Positions 8,258 to 17,416 are shown, counted from the stretch's first letter. The stretch is DNA of 64,000 bases from JANNBN01 sp031385545 (GCA_031385545.1 JANNBN010000059.1:35495-99494); one strand, 5' to 3'. Notes: generated by a model not told the origin, from the letters alone. Program-made: numbers and translations.

Positions 8258-9457
8258 GTGAGCGAAACCAAGGTCCGTTGGAACGACGAGGTGATCGATC
8301 ACGGCCGGGCGTGGCTGGATATGGCGCTTGCCGGGCTGTCGATGTTCACGGTGTTCGCAACAGCGTATTCGTTCGGAACGTTCGTGCGCCCGATGGCAGC
8401 GGAGTTCCATTCAGGGCGGGGCGCCACGTCGATCGTGTTCGCAGTCACTGCGTTCCTGTACTTCGGATTGGGGGCGATCACCGGGCCGCTCGTGCAGCGC
8501 ACCGGCCCTCGTCCGATGATCCTGTTCGGAGCGACTGTGCAGGTGATCGGCATGCTGCTGACCTCGCGAGCTAACGCGCTTTGGCAGGCGTATCTGTCCT
8601 ATGGCATCGGCGTCGGCATCGGTGTTGCGTGCGGATATGTGCCGATGGTAGCTGTCGTCGGCGCATGGTTCCAGAAGCGACGGGCCCTGGCAATCGGGAT
8701 CGCAGTTTCGGGCATCGGCATGTCCAGCTTGATCGGCGCGCCGCTCGCCGCGCGTCTTATCAAGGCGTACGGATGGCGCGAGGCATACCGCAATCTGGCT
8801 ATAGCGACGGCCGTGCTGATGGTCATCGCCGCGGTGTTGATTCGCAAACCACCTTCGTTCGGAACTGCTGGCCCCCTCACGCTGGGACAGGCAGTACGTA
8901 CACGTACGTTCGCCGTGATGTACGTGGCGCTGCTGCTGGTGTCGGTGGCCTTGTTCAACCTCTTCGTGAACGTAGTTCCGTATGCAGAAGAGTCAGGCAT
9001 TGCCAAGGTGCGTGCAGCGACACTGCTCAGCATCCTCGGCGGTGCATCGGTACTGGGACGCAACGCGCTCGCATGGGTCGCCCACCGGCGAGGAGCCGTC
9101 GCAACGTTTACGGGCTCGGTCGCCGTCATGGGCGTCACACAGTTGCTGTGGCTTGTCGCCGATGGACGGTATTGGGTGCTTGCGCTGTTCGTCGCCGTCT
9201 TCGGGGTTGCGTACGGTGGCCTGATCGCACTGGGTCCTATCGCGTTGGCCGAACTGTTCGGGCCCGAGCAACTCGGCGGCTTGGCCGGGGTCAACTACAC
9301 CGCCGCCGGCCTCGGTGCTCTGTCCGGTCCCACGGTGTGCTCATGGTTGGTCGACCGCACCGGCGGATACACGGCGAGCACGCTGCTGGCGTTCGTGTGT
9401 GGCTGCACGGGAGCAGCCGTGCTGCTGTTGTTACGAGGCGAGCGTGGGCGAGCCTAG
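8258..9457 (+). CDS. MFS transporter, oxalate/monocarboxylate-permease-like
   Basis: 399 residues with about 12 hydrophobic segments and a central cytoplasmic loop near residue 200. FGTFVRPMAAEFHSGRG, AYLSYGIGVGIGVACGYVPM, VGAWFQKRRALAIGIAVSG and GWREAYRNLA are characteristic of the oxalate:formate antiporter / monocarboxylate branch of the major facilitator superfamily. The substrate is unknown; the upstream nucleoside genes or the downstream methyltransferase could supply a metabolic link. Its TAG stop lies in a CTAG palindrome shared with the convergent gene's stop. Confidence 0.8.
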   Translation: MSETKVRWNDEVIDHGRAWLDMALAGLSMFTVFATAYSFGTFVRPMAAEFHSGRGATSIVFAVTAFLYFGLGAITGPLVQRTGPRPMILFGATVQVIGMLLTSRANALWQAYLSYGIGVGIGVACGYVPMVAVVGAWFQKRRALAIGIAVSGIGMSSLIGAPLAARLIKAYGWREAYRNLAIATAVLMVIAAVLIRKPPSFGTAGPLTLGQAVRTRTFAVMYVALLLVSVALFNLFVNVVPYAEESGIAKVRAATLLSILGGASVLGRNALAWVAHRRGAVATFTGSVAVMGVTQLLWLVADGRYWVLALFVAVFGVAYGGLIALGPIALAELFGPEQLGGLAGVNYTAAGLGALSGPTVCSWLVDRTGGYTASTLLAFVCGCTGAAVLLLLRGERGRA

Positions 9458-11001
9458 AAGTCGGTTTCCACGCCGCCCTCGGCGTGGCGGCGGGCTACGA
9501 ACGCTTCGAGTTCAGCGCGGCGCGACTCGTCCAGGGCGGGCGGTTCATAGGCTGCGAGCAACTCCTTGTAGGTGCGGTTGGCCTTGTCGTATGCGGTGGG
9601 TGAACCAGCTTCGACCCACGTCTCCCAGTTGCGCCAGTCCGACAGAATCGGTTTGTGGAACGCAGTGCGATACCGCGATTGCGTGTGTGCCGTGCCGAAG
9701 AAGTGGCCGCCCGGGCCGACGTCGAGCATTGCATCGATGCCGATCTCTGCATCGTTGACCACAGGTGGTTCAAGGAAGGCGGCGATCATGCCAAGCAGAT
9801 CGGCGTCGAGAATCATCTTCTCGAAGCTGGCGTGCAGCCCACCTTCCATCCAGCCAGCACCGTGCATGAGCATGTTGACGCCGCCCATGATTGCGCCCCA
9901 CAGCGAGAACACGGATTCATAAGCGGACTGAGCATCGAGTGTGTTGGCCGCGCACACGTTGGAAGAGCGGTAGGGGACGGAGTAGCGCCGTGCAAGCTGG
10001 CCGCCGATCATGGCCGCCTTCATGAACTCGGGCGTTCCGAACGCAGGGGCTCCGGACTGCATGTCCACATTCGACGTGAACCCGCCGTAGACCACGGGGC
10101 TGCCGGGCCTTACCAACTGCGTGAGGCTCATACCGAGCAGCGCCTCGGCGTTCTGTTGCACCACCGCTCCGGCAACGGTAACCGGTGCCATCGCCCCGGC
10201 CAACGTGAACGGCGTGACGCACACCACCTGGTTGCGCTGCGACATCTCGATGATGCCGGTTGCCATGGGCAGGTCCAGCCGCAGCGGCGACGACGTGTTG
10301 ATGATGGTGAACAGCGACGGTTCCCGCTCGAACTGCTCGTGGCTGACGCCGCGGGCGATGCGGACCATCTCGATCACATCGCGGTTGCGTTCTGCCCCGA
10401 GTGAATACGCGTGGATCGGTTTGTCCGCCAGCGTCAGCGCGTCGTAGGTGGCGTCGAGATGGCGAATGGATGCGTGCAGATCAATCGGTTCGACGGGGTA
10501 GCCGCCGAAGAAGTGGACCGAGTTCAGCATCTGGCCGAGCCTGAGGAGGTTTCGATAATCGGCCCTGTTGCCGATGCGGCGGCCACCGTCGCGGTCGTGG
10601 ACGTTGGGCGCGCTGGCCACGGACCCGTATGCGATCCAGTCGCCGCCGATCCGCAGCGCTCGCTCTGGGTTGGTTGAATGCAGGGTGAATTCCGCCGGAG
10701 CAGAGGCCATCGCCGCCGCGATTGCATCGCCGCCGATGCGGACCCGTTCACCGTCGACGCTTGCTCCGGCAGCTGCGAACAGCGCCCGTGCCTCGGGGTT
10801 GAGCACGTCCATGCCGATGTCTTCCAACACTTTCAACGACGACGTGTGGATGTGTTCCAGTTCATCGGCCGACACCACCTGGGTCGGCGCGTAACGAAGC
10901 CGCGGCTGGGTGCTGGGCCGCTGCTGCGGAAGGCGGCTGCGAGGTTCACCCCGACCTTCGGCTCTACTCCGACGGCGTCCTGATACCTCTGATTCGGTCA
11001 C
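9454..11001 (-). CDS. MttB-family methyltransferase, non-pyrrolysine type
   Basis: 515 residues from the GTG at 11001. The whole protein fits the trimethylamine methyltransferase (MttB) barrel family: LKVLEDIGMDVLNPEAR, YLTLADKPIHAYS-like segment at 'ALTLADKPIHAY', MAPVTVAGAVVQQNAEALLGM, GSPVVYGGFTSNVDM, GVNMLMHGAGWMEGGLHAS. There is no internal TAG, so it is not the pyrrolysine enzyme; known non-Pyl members such as MtgB demethylate glycine betaine or other quaternary amines onto a corrinoid protein. No corrinoid protein or RamA-like activator is adjacent. The N-terminal ~35 residues are Arg/Pro-rich and low-complexity. Confidence 0.85.
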   Translation of the reverse strand: MTESEVSGRRRSRAEGRGEPRSRLPQQRPSTQPRLRYAPTQVVSADELEHIHTSSLKVLEDIGMDVLNPEARALFAAAGASVDGERVRIGGDAIAAAMASAPAEFTLHSTNPERALRIGGDWIAYGSVASAPNVHDRDGGRRIGNRADYRNLLRLGQMLNSVHFFGGYPVEPIDLHASIRHLDATYDALTLADKPIHAYSLGAERNRDVIEMVRIARGVSHEQFEREPSLFTIINTSSPLRLDLPMATGIIEMSQRNQVVCVTPFTLAGAMAPVTVAGAVVQQNAEALLGMSLTQLVRPGSPVVYGGFTSNVDMQSGAPAFGTPEFMKAAMIGGQLARRYSVPYRSSNVCAANTLDAQSAYESVFSLWGAIMGGVNMLMHGAGWMEGGLHASFEKMILDADLLGMIAAFLEPPVVNDAEIGIDAMLDVGPGGHFFGTAHTQSRYRTAFHKPILSDWRNWETWVEAGSPTAYDKANRTYKELLAAYEPPALDESRRAELEAFVARRHAEGGVETDF

Positions 11002-11187
11002 CCGAACTGTCTAGTGCGTCCGGTGACGGCAGCCCGCCTTCCGAATGTGAGTGTTTCATTCGGAGCCAAAAGCGCCGCGCGCTGACCACCGATTGATGAA
11101 CCCGATCCGAGCCGGGGTTCACCTGAACGGTGACTCGTCGCTTGTTGGTCAGGACGTGTGGTTCGGCGGTGAGGTGCATCTGGCGAA

Positions 11188-13110
11188 ATGAAGGAGATGG
11201 CCATTTCGTCGGGACCGACGCAGGGGGATTACACCCGCACGTCGGCATGGAAGCCCCGCCCGTGGGTGGCGCGCGCCCTCACGCTGGTGGTGCGGGGCGG
11301 GCCGATGGTGCTCTCGACGGTGGCAGGTCTTCTGGCGGCGCGGGCGCTGCCTCGGCCCAGCGGTTGGTCCTGGATCCCGTGGGCCTTTGCCGTTGTGGTG
11401 GTGGCTCAATTGGCGTTGAGGTTGACAGAGCGGTCCGTTCGCCGTTTCGTGCCGCTGACAGCATTACTGCGTTTCAGTCTTGTGTTCCCGGACAAGGCGC
11501 CGAAGCGATTCGCCACGGCGCTGCGCAGCGGCAACGTGGAGAAGATGCGTCGGGAGATGGAAGCCACTGCACAGGCAGGACTTCCGCTCGATCTCAACGA
11601 AGCGGCAATCACGGCGCTGCAGATGATTGCATCGCTGAACGATCACGACCGTGGAACTCGCGGGCATTCCGAACGAGTGCGCGCGTTCACGGAAATGCTT
11701 GCCGAGGAGATGCAACTCGATCAGAAGTTCCGGGACAAGCTTCGCTGGGGTGCATTGCTGCACGACATGGGCAAGCTCGTGGTGCCGGCCGAAATTCTCA
11801 ACAAGCCAGGTCGGCCGACCGCTGACGAATGGGCTGTCCTGCAACGACACCCTGCGGAAGGTGGCCGCATCCTTGCGCCGCTGGCCGACTGGCTGGGCGA
11901 TGCCGTCAATGCTGCTTCGCAGCACCATGAACGGTGGGACGGCAAGGGCTACCCGTATGGGCTTGCCGGAGAGGATATCTCGCTCAGCGCCCGTATTGTC
12001 GCCGTTGCCGACGCGTTCGCTGTGATGACCGCGGCACGGTCGTACAAGAAGCCGCTTTCCCTGGCCGTCGCTCGTGAGGAACTGACGAAGAATGCGGGAA
12101 CCCAGTTCGACCCGGTTGTTGTCCGAGCGATGCTGAGCGTGTCGATCGGCAAGACGTCGAAAGTTGCCGGCACGCTGTCCTCGTTGGCCAACCTGCCGTT
12201 CGTCGGTTCGATCATCTCCGCAACGGCTCCAACTGCTGCACCGACCATCGTGAGTTCGGGTGCGGCAATGGCTGCGCTCACAGCGAGCATGGTTGTGCCG
12301 ACACCGGCTGCCAGCTGGGTGTTCGACCAGCCGATCCCGCCTTCGCAGCGCGCTGTTGTCGAATTCGCAACTTCCATTTCCGAGGACGTGTCTGCCCAGC
12401 CGATGGAACTGGCCCTCGTCGACGGGGCACAGCGACGGGTTCCGGTGATCGCTCCTTCGACATCGGTGAGTGCAGTCAATCGCAGCGTCGGGCGAAAGGA
12501 TGGATCGCTCGTCGGTTCAGCGCTGCCGGCGCTGCGCGCCATCGCCGCAGCTGACGGTTCACGCGCCCACCAAGAACTCGGGGCAGGGGGCGATTCGATG
12601 ACGGCCGACGGCGGCACGGTGACGACGTTCGGCCCAGGTGAAAGCAGTACGACCATCACCGCGACCGCCAAACAGCCGCTTGGCTCTTCGACCACCGTTG
12701 CTGGTCCTGGCCAGACCACGACCGCCGCAACGACGACCGGCCCAACGACGGCCGCAACGAGCCGGTCGACGACGACCGTGGATCAGACCGGGGTCAAGCC
12801 GACCACTGTGCCACCGACGACGATCGTTCCCCAGACAACCGTTCCCCCGACGACGCTTGCAGCGACAACGGTGTTACTGACGACGTTGCCTCAGACGGCG
12901 TTGCCTCGAACGACGCTGCCTCCGACGACGCTGGTCGCAGTAGACACCACCCCGCCGATCATCGCCACAACGGCTGTCAGCAACAGCGGCAGGGGCAATG
13001 CCAGTGGCACTGGCAATGGCAACGCAGGGTCGGGCAACAGCGGGAACAGCAACGCCGGAAACGCAACAAGTGGTTTGGCCGCGACCAGCGGAAAACTGAA
13101 AACCAAATAG
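11188..13110 (+). CDS. Membrane-anchored HD-GYP domain protein with long Thr-rich C-terminal region
   Basis: 640 residues. Two hydrophobic segments near residues 32-50 and 55-75, then an HD-GYP domain (about 125-300) with HSERV, LLHDMGKLVVP and the diagnostic HHERWDGKGYP, so cyclic-di-GMP phosphodiesterase activity is plausible. After residue ~340 the sequence changes to a second hydrophobic stretch (ALTASMVVPTPAASWVF), then about 130 residues dominated by TT/PTT repeats and a Gly/Asn/Ser tail, resembling an extracellular stalk. ATG 11188 has GAGGTG upstream. The combination of a cytoplasmic HD-GYP and an apparently extracellular mucin-like tail is unusual. Confidence 0.8.
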   Translation: MKEMAISSGPTQGDYTRTSAWKPRPWVARALTLVVRGGPMVLSTVAGLLAARALPRPSGWSWIPWAFAVVVVAQLALRLTERSVRRFVPLTALLRFSLVFPDKAPKRFATALRSGNVEKMRREMEATAQAGLPLDLNEAAITALQMIASLNDHDRGTRGHSERVRAFTEMLAEEMQLDQKFRDKLRWGALLHDMGKLVVPAEILNKPGRPTADEWAVLQRHPAEGGRILAPLADWLGDAVNAASQHHERWDGKGYPYGLAGEDISLSARIVAVADAFAVMTAARSYKKPLSLAVAREELTKNAGTQFDPVVVRAMLSVSIGKTSKVAGTLSSLANLPFVGSIISATAPTAAPTIVSSGAAMAALTASMVVPTPAASWVFDQPIPPSQRAVVEFATSISEDVSAQPMELALVDGAQRRVPVIAPSTSVSAVNRSVGRKDGSLVGSALPALRAIAAADGSRAHQELGAGGDSMTADGGTVTTFGPGESSTTITATAKQPLGSSTTVAGPGQTTTAATTTGPTTAATSRSTTTVDQTGVKPTTVPPTTIVPQTTVPPTTLAATTVLLTTLPQTALPRTTLPPTTLVAVDTTPPIIATTAVSNSGRGNASGTGNGNAGSGNSGNSNAGNATSGLAATSGKLKTK

Positions 13111-13201
13111 CACCTTCGCAGGTGTCGTCGGCAATGTTGGCGCGGGCCATCGCTGTCTGGCGGTTCCAGCCGGTCGCCGCCACGCGCAATAGTGGTGACC
13201 C

Positions 13202-14020
13202 ATGGCGATGTGCACCTACCACCCTGACCGTGAAACCTACCGTTCGTGCAGCCGCTGCGGCAACCCTGCCTGCCATGACTGCCTGATCGACGCACCGGTC
13301 GGCGCACAGTGCCGTTCGTGTGTCCGGGCCGCTCGGCCCAGTACGACTCAGCAGATGAAGGCCAACCTGCGTCAACCCACGCTGGTGACCCAGGTCCTGC
13401 TCGCCAGCTTTCTGGCGGTCTTCGTCCTCAGCGGTCCCAAGGGGATGTCAGGCGACATTTCAGACCTGCACCGGCGCTTCGCTCTCAACGCACTTGATGT
13501 CCGCAACGGCGAGTGGTGGCGTCTCGTCACCTGCGGATTCCTGCACTTCGGTCTCATCCATCTGCTGTTCAACGGCTGGGCGATGTGGAACGTGGGGCAA
13601 GCGCTCGAACGTGGTCTTGGCCGCTGGCGGTTCGTCGGCCTGTTCCTGGTCTCGGTGCTCGGTGGCTCTGCGGGAGCGCTGCTGCTCACCCCGAACGCCT
13701 TCACAGCAGGGGCCTCTGGCGGCCTGTTCGGGCTTTTTGCCGCGGGTTTCGTCGGGTCTCGCGCCCGCAACATCCCCTTCGCAGCTTCAGGTTGGGGGCC
13801 GACGCTTCTGTTCAACCTGTTCTTCACGTTGTCCATCCCTGGCATCTCCATCGGCGGGCACCTCGGCGGGGCAACCGCCGGCGCCCTTGCCGGGGCGGTG
13901 CTGATGGGCCGCCGCTCGCTGATTGGCACCAAAGCCCAACGTGACCGCCAGGATGCAGCGGTCCTGGTTGCGGTCGGCGTGCTTGCGATCGTGGTGGCGT
14001 TGTTTGCGGCCTACCGCTGA
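13202..14020 (+). CDS. Rhomboid intramembrane serine protease with N-terminal zinc-finger-like motif
   Basis: 272 residues. The N-terminus has a B-box-like Cys/His cluster (MCTYHPDRETYRSCSRCG then CHDCLIDAP and CRSCVRAA). Six membrane segments follow. The rhomboid dyad is visible: Ser in GASGGLFGLF and His in ISIGGHLGGATAG, along with HFGLIHLLFNGWAMW in helix 2. Rhomboids cleave helices of membrane substrates; the substrate is unknown. It stands alone after the HD-GYP gene and ends at a bidirectional terminator. Confidence 0.9.
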   Translation: MAMCTYHPDRETYRSCSRCGNPACHDCLIDAPVGAQCRSCVRAARPSTTQQMKANLRQPTLVTQVLLASFLAVFVLSGPKGMSGDISDLHRRFALNALDVRNGEWWRLVTCGFLHFGLIHLLFNGWAMWNVGQALERGLGRWRFVGLFLVSVLGGSAGALLLTPNAFTAGASGGLFGLFAAGFVGSRARNIPFAASGWGPTLLFNLFFTLSIPGISIGGHLGGATAGALAGAVLMGRRSLIGTKAQRDRQDAAVLVAVGVLAIVVALFAAYR

Positions 14021-14042
14021 AGGCGTCGGCGACAGAGGTTGC

Positions 14043-14091
14043 CCCCAACCCTGGGGGTAAACCACCTCCCAATGCGTTGACGAGGTGGTTT
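14043..14091. terminator. Bidirectional terminator between convergent genes
   Basis: A 10-bp perfect stem AAACCACCTC / GAGGTGGTTT (14059-14068 and 14082-14091) that carries A and T tracts on both flanks, preceded by a smaller CCCCCA/TGGGGG hairpin. It separates the rhomboid gene and the convergent membrane-protein gene. Confidence 0.6.
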
Positions 14092-14113
14092 GCAGCAACA
14101 GCGCAACACGGGT

Positions 14114-14740
14114 TCAGGGTTTGAGGGCTGCGAGCTGGCGCTGTGCGCCGAGCGTGACTTCGCACTGAGCCTTCGGGTTCAGCTCCTGGACGAGCGTGAA
14201 CAGCTCGCCTGCCTCGTGAGCGGCGAGGGCGACGCTCTGCGACGTCCCGTCTCCCAACAGCACGCTGAGCGAACGACGGTCGCCTGCGAGCGGCTTTTCC
14301 TCCATCAGCAGGGCTTCGACCTCGGTGGGGTCACTGAGCGCACGGAGGAACGGCGATCCCTGCTTGGACTGCTTCCAGCCGAGCGAGAACGGCACCATGC
14401 CGAACGCCACTGCTGCTGCGCCGAGCACACGCATCAGCATCTGCAACGAAGTGGGTGCAGCGAACGATGCTGCGATGAGCGCAAGTCCAGCGGATGAGAC
14501 CATCGCGCCCGTGCGCCCGACGCGCATCCCGCTGGCGGTGACGGTGCGCTTCGCACGCCGGACGCGGTCCTCGACGGTCGCACCTGTTGTGTGCGAAGCG
14601 GATGGGGTGGCAGAGGCAGCGGCAGTCATGCTCATGGGTGGAGCATCGGCAGCAACCTGCTCGGCCTTGAACTGTTCCTCACCCCGGTACAGGTGCGACG
14701 CGCCCGCGTATCGGGCTTCATCCGCTACGGTCGCCCCCAT
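14114..14740 (-). CDS. Hypothetical membrane protein
   Basis: 208 residues from the ATG at 14740; a shorter form from ATG 14635 is possible but codons between them are coding-like. Two adjacent hydrophobic segments (about 80-98 and 102-122: MVSSAGLALIAASFAA, VLGAAAVAFGMVPFSLGW), a hydrophilic N-terminus and a C-terminal soluble tail (RRSLSVLLGDGTSQSVALAAHEAGELF). No recognised family. Its start codon overlaps that of the divergent VOC gene by 2 nt, so the two promoters must lie inside the opposite coding regions or one start is wrong. Confidence 0.55.
   Translation of the reverse strand: MGATVADEARYAGASHLYRGEEQFKAEQVAADAPPMSMTAAASATPSASHTTGATVEDRVRRAKRTVTASGMRVGRTGAMVSSAGLALIAASFAAPTSLQMLMRVLGAAAVAFGMVPFSLGWKQSKQGSPFLRALSDPTEVEALLMEEKPLAGDRRSLSVLLGDGTSQSVALAAHEAGELFTLVQELNPKAQCEVTLGAQRQLAALKP
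14726..14731 (+). promoter_or_regulatory. -10 box TACGGT, leaderless promoter of the VOC gene
   Basis: TACGGT lies 7 nt before the ATG at 14739, inside the 5' end of the divergent gene. Confidence 0.5.
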
Positions 14741-15155
14741 GCTTCAGCTCGATGAGAACAAGCCGGCCGTCGACTTCGGGATCTCCATCCGCGATTGGGA
14801 TGCCACGAAGGCGTTCTACTGCGACCTGCTCGGGCTTGTGCATGTGATGGACATGCCGATGCCCGTCTCGGGGTCAGGGACCATGCATCGGGTGCAGGCC
14901 GGTGCGACCACGCTGAAGTTCGTTCAGTTCGACACGCTCCCGGCAACGCACGCTCCCGGTGGGCCGGCGGCAGTTGTCGGCCTGCGGTACCTGACTATCT
15001 GGGTCCGCAACCTCGCCGAAGCCGTTGCCGCCTGCCGCGCCGCAGGACATGCAGTCACACTTGAGCCCACCGTGGTTCGTGCGGGTGTCACAGTCACCAT
15101 GATCGAGGACCCCGACGGCAACTGGGTGGAACTCCTGCAGAACGACCCAGCCTGA
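14739..15155 (+). CDS. VOC/glyoxalase-superfamily protein
   Basis: 138 residues, one vicinal-oxygen-chelate module pair: FGISIRDWDATKAFYCDLLGL at the N-terminus and VTMIEDPDGNWVELLQ at the C-terminus, where the final Glu is the usual metal ligand. TMHRVQAGATTLKFVQF fits the middle strand. The substrate cannot be inferred; the family includes glyoxalases, dioxygenases and resistance proteins. The start is supported by the leaderless -10 box. Confidence 0.75.
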   Translation: MLQLDENKPAVDFGISIRDWDATKAFYCDLLGLVHVMDMPMPVSGSGTMHRVQAGATTLKFVQFDTLPATHAPGGPAAVVGLRYLTIWVRNLAEAVAACRAAGHAVTLEPTVVRAGVTVTMIEDPDGNWVELLQNDPA

Positions 15156-15193
15156 TCAGCTTGATCTGATCAGCCTGATCAGCCTGATCAGCC
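15153..15193. repeat. Tandem TGATCAGCC repeat
   Basis: About four and a half 9-bp units of TGATCAGCC (the first is degenerate), immediately after the VOC stop codon. Each unit contains the TGATCA palindrome. Function unknown. Confidence 0.7.
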
Positions 15194-15203
15194 TGCCGGA
15201 GGA

Positions 15204-15665
15204 TCAAAAAAACATGTCGTCGGCTGATACCTGATCGGGGATCGGTTGTCGACGGAGGCGGGTGTGCGCGATCATCGCCCCGACTGGGCCGAGCAGCGTC
15301 ACCGCGAAGAAGGTCCACGACCAGTTCACGGCCTTGCGAATGTCGAAAACCATCACGGCGAACGCCGCTGCGATGATGCCGTGGAAGTAGGCCACGATGC
15401 GCAGGATTGAGTAGTTCCAGTTTCCGTCGTCGCGCAGGATGTGCTTGCGATACATCGGCACGAGCAGGGCGCAGTAGCTGGCGGTCTCCAGCAGAGCCAT
15501 CCATTGGGTGACCCGCACCTTGCGCACCAGACGCGCACGGGCATCGTTGACCGTGAGGTACTCGCCCACCTGCGGTGTGCTGTCCCACGGGGCCGAGCTT
15601 TGACCAACATGGTCGCGCTGCCCGCTTGTCTGGTCGCGCTGCCCGCTTTTCTCACTGCCTTGCAT
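15204..15665 (-). CDS. DUF3817-like small membrane protein
   Basis: 153 residues. After a 50-residue hydrophilic N-terminus with a duplicated SGQRDxx heptad come three hydrophobic segments: MALLETASYCALLVPMY, ILRIVAYFHGIIAAAFAVMV and SWTFFAVTLLGPVGAMIAH, then TRLRRQ. The order of a Glu in helix 1, a conserved HG in helix 2 and a basic end matches the DUF3817 family of actinobacterial membrane proteins, whose function is unknown. Divergent from ilvD. Confidence 0.6.
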   Translation of the reverse strand: MQGSEKSGQRDQTSGQRDHVGQSSAPWDSTPQVGEYLTVNDARARLVRKVRVTQWMALLETASYCALLVPMYRKHILRDDGNWNYSILRIVAYFHGIIAAAFAVMVFDIRKAVNWSWTFFAVTLLGPVGAMIAHTRLRRQPIPDQVSADDMFF

Positions 15666-15695
15666 AGTGCTGAGTCTTCCAGGCTGGCTGGCACA

Positions 15696-15701
15696 TAGAG
15701 T
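15696..15701 (+). promoter_or_regulatory. -10 box TAGAGT, leaderless promoter of ilvD
   Basis: TAGAGT lies 6 nt before the ilvD ATG. Confidence 0.55.
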
Positions 15702-15707
15702 TCTCTG

Positions 15708-17399
15708 ATGGCCCCGAACCCGCAGAAGATCCGCTCCACCGACGTCACCGAGGGACCGAAGAAGGCCCCAGCCCGTTCCATGCTGCGCGCTGTCGGAATG
15801 GGCGACGGCGATTGGGACAAGGCGCAGGTCGGTGTGTGCTCGTCGTGGAACGAGGTCACCCCGTGCAACCTGCCGCTCGACCGCCTCGCTCGTCGTGCCA
15901 AAGAGGGTGTGTTCGCAGCTGGCGGGTTCCCGCTGATGTTCAACACGATCGCGGTGTCAGACGGTATCTCGATGGGTCACGAAGGCATGCGCGCATCGCT
16001 GGTGTCGCGTGAGGTCATCGCCGACTCGGTCGAAGTCGTGATGCACGCCGAACGGTTCGACGCGCTGGTCACGTTCGCCGGATGCGACAAGAGCCTGCCG
16101 GGCATGATGATGGCGGCGGCTCGCCTCAATCTGCCGTCGGTGTTCCTGTACGGCGGAACCATCCTGCCGGGTCGCGGTGCGCATGGCGAAGCGCTTGACA
16201 TCACCAGCGTGTTCGAAGCGGTGGGCGCGCACGCGGTCGGCAAACTGTCAGACGAAGAACTGTTGCTCATCGAACGCAATGCGTGCCCCACCGAGGGGTC
16301 GTGTGCCGGCATGTTCACCGCCAACACCATGGCGTCGGTCGGCGAGGCACTCGGCCTCGCGCTGCCAGGCAGCGCTTCGCCACCAGCAGTCGATCGTCGC
16401 CGGGATGACTATGCGTACCAGTCAGGCGTCGCGGTCATGAACCTGCTCGACAAAAACATACGCACGCGTGACATCCTCACGATGGAAGCGTTTGAGAACG
16501 CCATCGCGGTCACGCTTGCGCTCGGCGGCTCCACCAATGCCGTGCTGCACCTGTTGGCCATTGCTCACGAGGCGCGGGTGCCACTCACCCTTGCGGACTT
16601 CAACCGCGTCGGCGCCCGTGTTCCCCACATTGCCGACACCAAGCCCGGTGGCAAGTACCACATGACCGACATCGACGCAGTGGGCGGCATCCCGGTCGTC
16701 ATGAAACACCTGCTGGACGCCGGCATCCTGCACGGCGACGTGATCACCTGCACCGGCAAAACCATGGCGGAAAACCTCGCAGCCATCAATCCGCCGGCCC
16801 CCGACGGCCGGGTCATCCATCCACTGTCGGACCCCATCCACGCCGACGCGGGCATCGTGGTGCTGCACGGTTCACTCGCCCCTAAGGGCAGCGTGGTCAA
16901 GGTGGCAGGCCTCACCAAGGAGCAACTCCAGTTCACCGGCCCGGCCCGCGTGTTCGAGGGCGAAGACTCTGCGATGGACGCCATCCTCGCTGGGGCCATC
17001 GAACCTGGCACCGTGCTGGTCATCCGCTATGAAGGCCCCAAGGGCGGGCCGGGCATGCGAGAGATGCTGGCCGTCACCGGTGCACTCAAGGGTGCGGGTC
17101 GCGGATCAGACTGCGCGCTTATCACCGACGGTCGGTTCTCAGGCGGAACGTGGGGCTTCTGCATCGGCCACGTTGCTCCCGAAGCAGTCGATGGTGGGCC
17201 GATCGCGTTCCTCCAGGACGGCGACCTGATCCGCGTCGACGTGCCGAACCGTTCGCTGGATGTCCTGGTCGACGCTGCCGTGCTGGAAGACCGCAAGCTC
17301 GATTGGAAGATTCCCGAACCGCGCTACACCAGCGGTGTGCTGGCCAAGTTCGCCAAGCTTGTGCAAGGCGCTGACCTTGGTGCGGTCACGCTGCCATAG
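15708..17399 (+). CDS. ilvD: Dihydroxy-acid dehydratase
   Basis: 563 residues, full length. Iron-sulfur cluster cysteines are in CSSWNEVTPCN, FAGCDKSLPGM and GSCAGMFTANTM; ISMGHEGMRASLVSREVIADS, GRGSDCALITDGRFSGG and GHVAPEA are family blocks near the substrate and Mg site. It dehydrates dihydroxy-isovalerate and -methylvalerate in branched-chain amino-acid synthesis. Other ilv genes are not adjacent. The ATG is fixed by the leaderless promoter box. Confidence 0.96.
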   Translation: MAPNPQKIRSTDVTEGPKKAPARSMLRAVGMGDGDWDKAQVGVCSSWNEVTPCNLPLDRLARRAKEGVFAAGGFPLMFNTIAVSDGISMGHEGMRASLVSREVIADSVEVVMHAERFDALVTFAGCDKSLPGMMMAAARLNLPSVFLYGGTILPGRGAHGEALDITSVFEAVGAHAVGKLSDEELLLIERNACPTEGSCAGMFTANTMASVGEALGLALPGSASPPAVDRRRDDYAYQSGVAVMNLLDKNIRTRDILTMEAFENAIAVTLALGGSTNAVLHLLAIAHEARVPLTLADFNRVGARVPHIADTKPGGKYHMTDIDAVGGIPVVMKHLLDAGILHGDVITCTGKTMAENLAAINPPAPDGRVIHPLSDPIHADAGIVVLHGSLAPKGSVVKVAGLTKEQLQFTGPARVFEGEDSAMDAILAGAIEPGTVLVIRYEGPKGGPGMREMLAVTGALKGAGRGSDCALITDGRFSGGTWGFCIGHVAPEAVDGGPIAFLQDGDLIRVDVPNRSLDVLVDAAVLEDRKLDWKIPEPRYTSGVLAKFAKLVQGADLGAVTLP

Positions 17400-17416
17400 C
17401 TGACGAGAATGCCGTT

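Noticed and set aside
9454..11001. Pyrrolysine in the MttB-family gene
   Set aside because: No in-frame TAG occurs inside the gene; TAG is only the final stop.
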